Made by a program: the position numbers and the translations under genes. The notes beneath the pieces were generated by a model, which worked only from the letters and a program-made list of their open reading frames with translations, was not told the origin of the DNA and did no database searches. Positions 1-6,816 of a DNA stretch of 15,685 nt are shown piece after piece. This stretch comes from Willaertia magna (Eukaryota > Heterolobosea > Eutetramitea > Acrasida > Naegleriidae), in NCBI GenBank assembly GCA_902984215.1, contig CADWAF010004317.1, forward strand, positions 1 to 15,685, written 5' to 3'. How positions within the stretch are numbered: position 1 is the stretch's first letter; each line of letters begins with the position of its first letter.

Positions 1-219
1 ACTAAAAATCATTAATATCAAATATATCGATGGTCAACTATCGATCACTTGGTTGCAAACGACAATACATGTAAGTATTGATAACAACGTTAAGGAAAGC
101 ATTAAGAAAAAACAAAAAGAACTCTCAAATACGAATTGTTTTTTTTGAAAACGAAAAAAAAAATTGAACCATCAACAAACAAGCAGCAAAACGCGAAAGA
201 CAGTAAAAAAAAAGAAATA
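1..219 (+). promoter_or_regulatory. Upstream region and leader of the acetyltransferase gene
   Basis: This stretch precedes the ATG at 220. It becomes strongly A-rich towards the start codon (about 100-219), as is common for leaders in A+T-rich protists, and contains the tandem element TATCGAT at 26-32 and 39-45. An ATG at 30-32 opens a 14-codon ORF that ends with TAA at 72-74, which would be an upstream ORF if transcription starts before it. A GTAAGT splice-donor-like hexamer lies at 71-76, but no matching acceptor is convincing. No TATA box stands out. Confidence 0.4.
2..148 (+). CDS. Possible 3' end of an upstream gene (partial, doubtful)
   Basis: A reading frame is open from the window edge (first full codon at 2) to a TGA at 146-148, about 48 codons. 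The translation is mixed and protein-like (it includes YIDGQLSITWLQ and ends in a Lys-rich stretch and NTNCFF) rather than a homopolymer. It would end only 71 bp before the acetyltransferase ATG, a spacing also seen elsewhere in this window. An open frame this long can arise by chance in A+T-rich DNA, so this is a weak call. The alternative is that it is simply the 5' leader or promoter of the next gene. Confidence 0.2.
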   Translation, partial: LKIINIKYIDGQLSITWLQTTIHVSIDNNVKESIKKKQKELSNTNCFF

Positions 220-1455
220 ATGAGCCAAATAACTTGTAGTAGTGTGAAAAATAATAATAATAACAACAACAATAATTCAAATAAACAACAATCTTCTATC
301 AATTCGGAATATGAAGAAGATAATAAAGAAATAATTAATTCTATATTTGAAATGAATAGAATTAATGTAGATGCTTTACCAAGTGTACACGAAATAAAAG
401 AAAATGAATTTGAATGTATTAACGTAATGAAGAAAGGTTATGAAAATTTTGATGAACCATCACCTACCTATGTTTGTAAAGATTCTATTTTTTTACAAAA
501 TCAAATCATTGATGCAACAACAGTTCCACAATTAAAAGAAGATTTAACAACAATAACAGAAGAACAAGAATATTTTAAACATTTTAAATTATTAAATCAC
601 GTTAAAGAACAAGCAGAACATTCTTTAACTTATTTATATTTACCAGATAGTAATTCAAAATTAAAAGATATGTCATTTTTATCTTCATCTCAAGAAAATA
701 CAAATACACCAAATCAATTAAAGAAATATAAACCAATATATGATATGTTATTAAAAACATTTAAATTAGATAGTTATTTATATTTTGCAATGGTTGGTAA
801 TACAATAGATAATGAATCTAAATATTTTAAAACAAAATTAGATTTTATGAGAAATGAATTAAATTATAGAGGAATAGATTTACCACATATTCAAGAACGT
901 AAATATCATAAAGATGATAATTTAAAAGAAGAAAATAAACAATTAGAACATGTTTATTGTAAAGGAAAAGATTTTGTAATTAAATTAGTAGAAACTAAAA
1001 GTGAATTAATTGAAGTGATAAAAACAGTTTGTGAAAGTTTTATGCCTGATCCATTGAATGAAAGAACAATGAATACAATTCAAAATGAATATCCAGTTAA
1101 ATCTAATAATTTTGATTGGGTATTTGTTAGAGATGAGATAAGTGGTGAGATTGCATGTGCAGGACAAGTTTATTATAATAGAAATACAATGTATGCAGGA
1201 GCTTATAATTTAGGTACAAAAGAAAAGTTTAGAGGAAAAGGTTTTGCAACTTATATGATGATTATGTTTTTAGAGTTAGCAAAGTTTAGAGGATATAAAA
1301 AGTTAGTTTTACAGGCAAGTGAAGCTGGTTTTCCAATTTATTTAAGATTAGGTTTTGATTATAGGTTTGATTTACAAATTATTGAACTTTATCCTTTAAA
1401 TGCATCTTCTTCAAATAACAGTAATGAAGATCATGATAAGGCTAAAGACAATTAA
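220..1455 (+). CDS. GNAT-family N-acetyltransferase domain protein
   Basis: A 411-residue protein starting at the first in-frame ATG (220, context aataATGagc). The frame is open further upstream but only from non-ATG codons. The C-terminal ~140 residues (about 252-391) look like a GNAT fold: a beta strand with FVIKLVE, the acetyl-CoA pyrophosphate-binding motif A as RGKGFA at 338-343 followed by an amphipathic helix (TYMMIMFLELAKFRGYKKLVL), and the motif-B-like end FPIYLRLGF at 371-379. These enzymes move an acetyl group from acetyl-CoA to an amine; the substrate cannot be told from the sequence. The first ~250 residues carry a short poly-Asn run and then a mostly charged, helical region that I do not recognise (for example KKYKPIYDMLLKTFKLDSYL). 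No signal peptide or membrane segment is visible, so a soluble location is likely. Two AATAAA motifs follow at 1539-1544 and 1551-1556. Confidence 0.85.
   Translation: MSQITCSSVKNNNNNNNNNSNKQQSSINSEYEEDNKEIINSIFEMNRINVDALPSVHEIKENEFECINVMKKGYENFDEPSPTYVCKDSIFLQNQIIDATTVPQLKEDLTTITEEQEYFKHFKLLNHVKEQAEHSLTYLYLPDSNSKLKDMSFLSSSQENTNTPNQLKKYKPIYDMLLKTFKLDSYLYFAMVGNTIDNESKYFKTKLDFMRNELNYRGIDLPHIQERKYHKDDNLKEENKQLEHVYCKGKDFVIKLVETKSELIEVIKTVCESFMPDPLNERTMNTIQNEYPVKSNNFDWVFVRDEISGEIACAGQVYYNRNTMYAGAYNLGTKEKFRGKGFATYMMIMFLELAKFRGYKKLVLQASEAGFPIYLRLGFDYRFDLQIIELYPLNASSSNNSNEDHDKAKDN
245..274 (+). repeat. AAT/AAC trinucleotide tract (poly-Asn)
   Basis: A run of AAT then AAC codons encodes about nine consecutive Asn near the N-terminus of the acetyltransferase. 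The codons are mixed AAT/AAC, so this is partly interrupted as a microsatellite. Confidence 0.8.
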
Positions 1456-1465
1456 AATTTTTGAT

Positions 1466-1526
1466 AGTTAGTATAATGGTTTGTTGTAGTGAGACAACAC
1501 GCGAATATTTTAAATATAGACTAACT
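1466..1526 (+). other. Foldable three-stem element after the acetyltransferase stop, followed by a T run
   Basis: Starting 11 nt after the stop codon, AGTTAGT (1466-1472) is perfectly complementary to ACTAACT (1520-1526), a 7-bp closing stem. Between them are a hairpin GTTGT/ACAAC with a 6-nt loop (1484-1499, one further T-A pair possible) and an A/T-only hairpin around 1505-1517. A run of six T (1526-1531) follows. The outline recalls a small cloverleaf with a Pol III terminator, but it is only ~61 nt long, has no B-box (GGTTCGA) and no standard anticodon loop, so it is not a canonical tRNA. It could equally be a 3' UTR structure of the acetyltransferase mRNA or chance pairing. Confidence 0.3.
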
Positions 1527-1538
1527 TTTTTAAGGAAA

Positions 1539-1556
1539 AATAAAATACTTAATAAA
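1539..1556 (+). terminator. Candidate polyadenylation signals of the acetyltransferase gene
   Basis: Two AATAAA hexamers (1539-1544 and 1551-1556) lie about 84-101 nt after the stop codon, a normal distance for 3' end processing. Position is supportive, but this hexamer is common in A+T-rich spacers. Confidence 0.4.
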
Positions 1557-2215
1557 ATTCTTCAACTTAATTGAAACTTACTATAATTGTTAATAGGCAA
1601 TGTTGATGTGAATACCTCTTGATGTGTATTTGCAAACATTGAAGTTTGTTAGTGTGTTTAATATTTTAGTAGGAGTCTTCAAAGATTTTTTGATGGAATT
1701 TTAATGAAAAAAGGACGCAGAATTTTCATAAGGCACAACCATTCATCAACAGCTGCCTGTTTTTTATTATCCACAAAACAACTTTTAACTTTTCCATTTT
1801 CTAAAAAAAATAAAAAATAAAAAAAAAATTTTTATAAAAAACTCTTAAAAAAACCAAACACCAAAAAAAAACACCCTTCATTTAACCCGATTTTTTTTAA
1901 TAGTTTATCAAAAGGAATAGGACAATCCCATCACCGTGATTTCTTTTGAAAAACAATACAGAACAAGAAGATAGAACAAGAACAAATAGTCACTCTATTA
2001 ATATCAACTGAAATTTCTTTTTTTCAAAAAAACGATTCTTTGATCTCGCTCCGAAATAACAAACTAACATCTCTCCCAACAAACAAGCCTTCCTTTCCCT
2101 ATCTTCTTATAAAACAACTAGTTGTTTAAAACTATCTACCATACTACTTTAACCTTCTTACTTTATTTTCAAACTATCCAAAAAGCTATAAACTTCTCCT
2201 TTCTAATTTTTTCCT

Positions 2216-5200
2216 ATGAGTTCCTCTTCGACCCTACAACAACATCATCCCATTCAACACCAACATGAAGTGGCATCTACAACTTTATCTCCGTCTCTTT
2301 TACAGTCGGCAATACATTCATCTAATAATCATCAAATAACTACAACCCAAATTTCTTATACTTCAGCCTTTAAATCCTTTTCAAATCAAAAGAAAATTTC
2401 ATCTTCTTCATCATCTACTACTTCTTCCGATAGTACGAATAATCATCACTCCGAAAAGGTCAATACCAACAATAATAATAATAACATAACGAATAATAAA
2501 ACAGATGTCAAATACTATTCTAATCAAAATCTATTAAAATCAATGACCGTTAGTTTAATATTAAATTATAAATTATGTTCAAAAGATTTTAAATATGATC
2601 AAAATGTAGAAGAAAGAAAAAAGATTGCATTAACAGAACCATCTATAGGAATACATAATAATAATAAAGATAATGAAGAAGGTAATTTAATTTTATTTGT
2701 AGATACAGTTCTACAAGAAAGATATTGTGTTAAAGATCTTTTAGGACAAGGTACATTTGGACAAGTAGTTAGATGTGAAGATTTAATAACAAAACAACAT
2801 GTTGCAGTTAAAGTTATAAAGAATAGACCTGAATATTTAAAACAATCAATGATTGAGATAAATATATTAGATGAATTACAAGAGATTGATAAAGAAGATA
2901 AACATCATATTATAAAGAAAATTACACATTTTTATTTTGAAAATCATTTATGTATTGTTTCAGAATTATTAAGTATTAATTTATTTGAATTAATTAAACA
3001 AAATAGATTTAGAGGTTTATCTTTAAATGTAATTTCAGTATTTTTATCTCAGATTTTAGATGCTATTTGTTTATTACAAGATGCTAATATTATTCATTGC
3101 GATTTAAAACCTGAAAATATTTTATTAACTGATTTATCTCATCCAAAGAATTTAGTTAAGTTAATTGATTTTGGTTCTGCTTATCATGATGATCATAATA
3201 ATACAAATAATTTTCCTTTTTATATACAATCTAGATTTTATAGAGCTCCTGAAGTTTTATTTGGATATAAATATTGTAAAGCTATTGATTTGTGGTCTTT
3301 AGGTTGTATATGTGCTGAATTGTTTTTAGGTTTGCCTTTATTACCAGGTGTTAGTCAATATAATCAAATTTGTAGAATGATTGAAATGTTTGGATTACCC
3401 CCAAATCACGTGATTGAATATTCAAAATTTGGGTATAAATATTTTAGAGTGAAACAACAACAACAATCTACAAATGGTAATATAATTTATGAATTAAAAA
3501 CAGAAAAACAATATTTATCTGAAAATCCAACACAATCACCTGTTGAATGGAAACGTTATTTTAATTATACAAAATTACCTGATTTAATTAAACATTATGG
3601 AGATGTTTCTAAATTAGATGAAAAAGAGATACGCACAAGATATTCTTTTATAGATTTTTTAAATGGTTTATTACAAATAGATCCTGCTAAAAGGTGGACT
3701 GCAGATCAAGCAATTTTACACCCTTTCGTTACTGGACAAGAATTTAAAGAACCTTTTCAACCACCACCAACAAAACATTCAATCGCTATTCAAACGTTTT
3801 ATCAAAAAGTTCTTAATGATTATCAAGTGCATAGACAGAAACAGTTGTGGGTACAACAATCCAATAATAATGGTATTAGTGGACAGAAGGGAGTTTTAAA
3901 TCAACAACATTTAAATCAACAATCTTTTTTATCATATGGATTATCACCAATTGGTAATAATTTTGCGCCACATTTAGGGGTTTCACCTGGAACGAATAGT
4001 TTTAATGGTAATCATAATAGTTATATAATGAATAATGGATCGTTATCTAGTAATAATTCATCTTCTTTATTGACAACAACTTTAAATAATAGTTTTGATC
4101 AGTCAACTATGACATCTAATATTTCTACTAATTCGAGTGCTACTGGAATACCAATTTCATCTAAATCTAACAACCACACGAAACAAACAAATAATAATCA
4201 AAATAATAATATGAATGGCAATCACAATAATAATCTCAATGGAAGTTTAGGAAGTAGTTTTGGAAGTTATTTAGATCCTTATGGTTCTTCTTGGGGATCT
4301 ATGAATAATCAAAGTCCTAATTTAAATAATAATTATTTAATGAATAGTTATGGAACGAATAATAATAATTTATATTATCAACAAACGCCACCAACTGGAA
4401 ATAATTTATATGGAATATCACCACAGATACCTTTAGGAGGTTCTGTTAGTGGAAGTGGTACTGTTCTTGGATCAACACCTTCAACAATGGGAACGCCAAC
4501 GAATAATAATGGTTATTTCTCAACAACGCCTAATGGAAGTAGTGGTGGAGGTTATAATAATAGAAGAAGAAATTCTAAATTTTCAACTTCACCTTACAAT
4601 AATAATAATACAAGTTATTTATCGCCTAATGTTAATGGTATACAAGATGGAATGTCTAATTTATCGCTTAGTGGTAATAAGGATAATAATAGATCGAATA
4701 ATAATAGAAATAATGTAGGAAGCTATAGTAATAATAGTCATGCAGGTGGGGGTAGAAATAGATCGAATAGTAAACAATATAATAATAATAATAGTCCACA
4801 AGTGAATAGTGGAACGCCAATATCTAAACCTCCAAAACATCCTAGTTCTAAAACGAATAGTGGGAATAAGAATAATATTAATTCAAGGAAACCTAATAAT
4901 AACTTTGGTTATAATAATAATGTGACAGGAGGAATACATAGCACGAGTACATCGTTTACTGAAAATAGTGAAGAATCAGATGATTGGAATCCATTCCATA
5001 TGGAAGATGACAATGCCTCAAGCACAGGTAGTTTTAACCCTTATTATAGTGGAAAACGAAATAATCATCATCATAATAATCACAACAACAATAGAAATAA
5101 TGATAGTGAGATACCTATTCAGGGAAGTAGCTTGGGAAGTGAAGGATTTTATGGATCTTCTCCACATCAAAATAATTATTACAATAATAATGGACATCAT

Positions 5201-5404
5201 CAAAATCAAGGTTCTTTTGATGAAATGAATGGTGGCAGTGGTGGGTTGACGTCGTCTTCTTATCATAACAATAACAAACAAACAAGTAAATCGTTTGGAC
5301 ATTCAAATAATAATTATTATCATGGTAATAATAATAACAAACAAAAGAATAATAATAATCAATATGGTAATAATAACAACACCCAAAAGAAAAAGAATTA
5401 TTAA
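2216..5404 (+). CDS. yak1: Yak1-type DYRK-family protein kinase
   Basis: A 1062-residue kinase. An in-frame TAA 12 nt upstream fixes the ATG. Residues 1-138 are Ser/Thr/Asn/His-rich. Residues 139-162 (LTEPSIGIHNNN then LILFV) match the block that precedes the kinase in the Yak1 subfamily. The kinase domain spans about 170-504: Gly loop GQGTFG (177-182), catalytic Lys199, alpha-C Glu214, catalytic loop HCDLKPEN (294-301, Asp296; Cys in place of Arg is the DYRK/Yak form), DFG at 318-320, and the activation loop YIQSRFYRAPE with Tyr336 at the DYRK autophosphorylation position. GLPLLPGVSQYNQ is also Yak-like. All catalytic residues are present. The tail (505-1062) is low-complexity Asn/Ser/Gly. 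Yak1 kinases generally restrain growth downstream of nutrient and TOR/PKA signals and promote starvation or stress responses; the same role here is inferred from family. Confidence 0.93.
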   Translation: MSSSSTLQQHHPIQHQHEVASTTLSPSLLQSAIHSSNNHQITTTQISYTSAFKSFSNQKKISSSSSSTTSSDSTNNHHSEKVNTNNNNNNITNNKTDVKYYSNQNLLKSMTVSLILNYKLCSKDFKYDQNVEERKKIALTEPSIGIHNNNKDNEEGNLILFVDTVLQERYCVKDLLGQGTFGQVVRCEDLITKQHVAVKVIKNRPEYLKQSMIEINILDELQEIDKEDKHHIIKKITHFYFENHLCIVSELLSINLFELIKQNRFRGLSLNVISVFLSQILDAICLLQDANIIHCDLKPENILLTDLSHPKNLVKLIDFGSAYHDDHNNTNNFPFYIQSRFYRAPEVLFGYKYCKAIDLWSLGCICAELFLGLPLLPGVSQYNQICRMIEMFGLPPNHVIEYSKFGYKYFRVKQQQQSTNGNIIYELKTEKQYLSENPTQSPVEWKRYFNYTKLPDLIKHYGDVSKLDEKEIRTRYSFIDFLNGLLQIDPAKRWTADQAILHPFVTGQEFKEPFQPPPTKHSIAIQTFYQKVLNDYQVHRQKQLWVQQSNNNGISGQKGVLNQQHLNQQSFLSYGLSPIGNNFAPHLGVSPGTNSFNGNHNSYIMNNGSLSSNNSSSLLTTTLNNSFDQSTMTSNISTNSSATGIPISSKSNNHTKQTNNNQNNNMNGNHNNNLNGSLGSSFGSYLDPYGSSWGSMNNQSPNLNNNYLMNSYGTNNNNLYYQQTPPTGNNLYGISPQIPLGGSVSGSGTVLGSTPSTMGTPTNNNGYFSTTPNGSSGGGYNNRRRNSKFSTSPYNNNNTSYLSPNVNGIQDGMSNLSLSGNKDNNRSNNNRNNVGSYSNNSHAGGGRNRSNSKQYNNNNSPQVNSGTPISKPPKHPSSKTNSGNKNNINSRKPNNNFGYNNNVTGGIHSTSTSFTENSEESDDWNPFHMEDDNASSTGSFNPYYSGKRNNHHHNNHNNNRNNDSEIPIQGSSLGSEGFYGSSPHQNNYYNNNGHHQNQGSFDEMNGGSGGLTSSSYHNNNKQTSKSFGHSNNNYYHGNNNNKQKNNNNQYGNNNNTQKKKNY
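2466..2503 (+). repeat. AAT/AAC tract in the kinase N-terminus
   Basis: AAC and AAT codons encode Asn runs (NTNNNNNNITNN) about 85 residues into the kinase protein. The tract is interrupted, so it is more likely a protein-level low-complexity segment than a clean microsatellite. Confidence 0.7.
4162..5397 (+). repeat. Asn/Ser/Gly-rich low-complexity tail coding region, AAT microsatellite-like
   Basis: About 1.2 kb of the kinase gene is dominated by AAT (some AAC) blocks of 3-6 codons, with Ser/Gly spacers, scattered Tyr and Arg, and a His-Asn segment near 5062-5100. The frame stays open throughout and ends in a Lys-rich tip, so the tract is translated. This composition explains several long spurious open frames on both strands between 4449 and 5417. 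Confidence 0.8.
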
Positions 5405-5645
5405 CAAGAATTATCATTGTACTTTATAAACAACACAAGTGTTTGTTAGTAAAACAAAACAATGTTTATTTACGTGTCCGTTAAGTAGCAATTGACCCAT
5501 TGTTCCCTTCACATACCGCATCTTGTGTGAAATGCATATTCTGCAAATAGTGTTATTTAAATGTTGAATTTCAGGTCCCATTTGTTTATTATGGGTTTGT
5601 CATCTTGCTTTGGCCATTGTCAACTTTTTTGAATCTACTGCCAAC

Positions 5646-5657
5646 ATTGTGCACAAT
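5646..5657. promoter_or_regulatory. Perfect 12-bp palindrome ATTGTGCACAAT upstream of the CBS gene
   Basis: ATTGTGCACAAT equals its own reverse complement. It sits 32 bp upstream of the TATA-like box of the CBS gene, a plausible place for a dimeric transcription factor to bind. The half-site CATTGT recurs singly at 5498-5503 and 5614-5619. Function is inferred from position and symmetry only. Confidence 0.35.
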
Positions 5658-5689
5658 CAAAAAGTTATTTTCCCACCAAAAAAAATATT

Positions 5690-5698
5690 TATATAAAG
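5690..5698 (+). promoter_or_regulatory. TATA-like box of the CBS gene
   Basis: TATATAAAG matches the eukaryotic TATA consensus well and lies 94 bp before the ATG at 5793, leaving room for a leader of about 60-65 nt. The A+T background makes chance matches common, so confidence is moderate. Confidence 0.4.
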
Positions 5699-5792
5699 CC
5701 TTTAGAAAAATTTTCACGCATTTTCAATATTAATTGATTAAAAATTCAGTACTTATTTAATAATATAAAGAATAAAAGAAGAAGAAGAAGCA

Positions 5793-6791
5793 ATGTCAGG
5801 AGTATTTCCAGCAGTTGAAACACTTAAACAAAGATTTGAAAATACTACTATTGAAAAATTAGTAGGATCAAGTAAAAATTTATTATCCTTTACTCAACAT
5901 GAAACACTACAACATGCAATGAATCAATTAATTAAATGGGATGTACGTTCAGCACCTATTTATCTTCATGAAGAAAAGACTCAAAAGGCTCATGAAGTAC
6001 AATTTATTGATTTTTCAGATATTATAGCCTACGTTATTGATATGTTTCGACAAGCCTTGATAGAATCATCAAATCATTTAAATACACCTGTTTCTCCAAG
6101 AAAGACAATTACATTACCATTACTTCAAAATGAAGAGGTTATTAGAACAATATTATCTACACCTGTAATTAAAGTTGCAAATTATAGTAAGATGGATGCT
6201 CATGGTATTTTACGTTCACATCATACTGCATTAGATGCTATTGGTGAATTTTTAAAAGGTAATAAACGTATTATTATAGAAGATGAAGAAGGTAAAATTA
6301 TAAATGTAGTTTCACATTCTGATGTAATTAAATTAATGAAAGATTGTATAGATGAACATGAAAGTGAAGGTATATTCCACGTTACTTGTAATGAATTAAA
6401 TTTATCTCATGAATTGAAATGTTGTGCTACTGAAGATATGCGTACTATTGATGTTTTTATTATGATGAATAACCATAAAGTTAATTTTGTTCCAATAGTA
6501 TCTTCTGAAGATAAACAATTGATTAGCGTTTTAAGTTCAAGAGATATTCAAATGATTCAAGAAGGTGAATTCTCTCTTTTAGATTTACCAGTATTAGACT
6601 TTTTATCAGCTGTACGTCAAAAAAGTGTCACTGAGAAGTACCCTTACATTTATTGTAAACCTGATTCCTCTTTAGAATTAATTGTTAAAAGATTGAAAGC
6701 AACCAGAGTACATCGTTTAATTGTTTTGGAAAATCAATTCCCTGCAGGTGTAGTTAGTACGTTATCTTTAGTTTCATTGTTACATAAATAA
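5793..6791 (+). CDS. Four-CBS-domain protein, AMPK gamma/SNF4-like
   Basis: A 332-residue protein made almost only of CBS (cystathionine-beta-synthase) modules. An in-frame TAA at 5766-5768 supports the ATG. Approximate repeats: CBS1 18-86, CBS2 120-185, CBS3 200-256, CBS4 268-330. The ribose-binding Asp at the end of each module is visible as FSD (Asp76), HSD (Asp177) and SRD (Asp251), while CBS4 has Ser325 in that position. CBS4 also has VHRLIV (306-311), a hallmark of the AMPK gamma subunit. Such proteins bind adenine nucleotides in pairs of CBS modules and sense energy state, either inside the AMPK/SNF1 complex or as free regulators. No N-terminal targeting signal is visible. The AATAAA at 6787-6792 overlaps the stop codon. 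It could be the true gamma subunit or a paralogue; AMPK membership is inference. Confidence 0.82.
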   Translation: MSGVFPAVETLKQRFENTTIEKLVGSSKNLLSFTQHETLQHAMNQLIKWDVRSAPIYLHEEKTQKAHEVQFIDFSDIIAYVIDMFRQALIESSNHLNTPVSPRKTITLPLLQNEEVIRTILSTPVIKVANYSKMDAHGILRSHHTALDAIGEFLKGNKRIIIEDEEGKIINVVSHSDVIKLMKDCIDEHESEGIFHVTCNELNLSHELKCCATEDMRTIDVFIMMNNHKVNFVPIVSSEDKQLISVLSSRDIQMIQEGEFSLLDLPVLDFLSAVRQKSVTEKYPYIYCKPDSSLELIVKRLKATRVHRLIVLENQFPAGVVSTLSLVSLLHK

Positions 6792-6816
6792 ATTATTTAA
6801 AAAATTATACATTTAT
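6792..6816. terminator. 25-bp tail-to-tail junction with opposing polyadenylation signals
   Basis: Only 25 bp separate the stop codons of the CBS gene (+) and clathrin light chain gene (-). AATAAA on the + strand spans 6787-6792, and AATAAA on the - strand (TTTATT at 6812-6817) overlaps the clathrin stop. The two mRNAs must therefore overlap at their 3' ends, each running into the other's coding region. Confidence 0.6.

Larger units (their letters stand above)
1456..2215. other. Long non-coding spacer / Yak1 promoter and leader
   Basis: No convincing ORF or RNA gene is seen in this 760-bp stretch apart from the foldable element at its start. Visible structure: an 8-bp direct repeat TTGATGTG at 1603-1610 and 1619-1626 (16-bp period); a CAAAC/GTTTG hairpin near 1633-1648; long A and T homopolymers at about 1801-1905, typical of protist core promoters; then a C/T-rich leader (about 2040-2215) of the kinase gene. 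An in-frame TAA at 2204-2206 precedes the kinase ATG. Confidence 0.6.
5405..5792. other. Spacer between kinase and CBS genes (3' UTR plus promoter)
   Basis: No gene is seen in this 388-bp stretch. It contains an imperfect hairpin 22 nt after the kinase stop (5427-5448, CAACAC paired to GTGTTTG with a two-base mismatch), a short inverted repeat CCCAT/ATGGG (5577-5595), a perfect 12-bp palindrome (5646-5657), a TATA-like box (5690-5698) and a purine-rich GAA-repeat leader (5778-5789) just before the CBS ATG. Composition is less extreme than in the A/T homopolymer zone upstream of the kinase. Confidence 0.6.

Noticed and set aside
136..219. Extension of the acetyltransferase upstream of 220
   Set aside because: It begins with a TTG and reads through an A-rich leader giving a Lys/Gln-rich low-quality peptide. 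ATG at 220 is the first ATG in frame and has a good A-rich context.
71..219. 5' UTR intron beginning at GTAAGT (71-76)
   Set aside because: No polypyrimidine tract or clear acceptor follows before the ATG, and no other gene here shows an intron.
1466..1526. Nuclear tRNA gene
   Set aside because: Although the D-arm-like AGTATAATGG and a 7-bp closing stem are suggestive, the element is only ~61 nt, has no B-box and no 7-nt anticodon loop.
4449..5417. Several 85-100 codon open frames on both strands inside the kinase tail
   Set aside because: They are other phases of AAT/ATT-type repeats (poly-Ile, poly-Met/Ile or Tyr-rich translations) within a well-supported coding frame.
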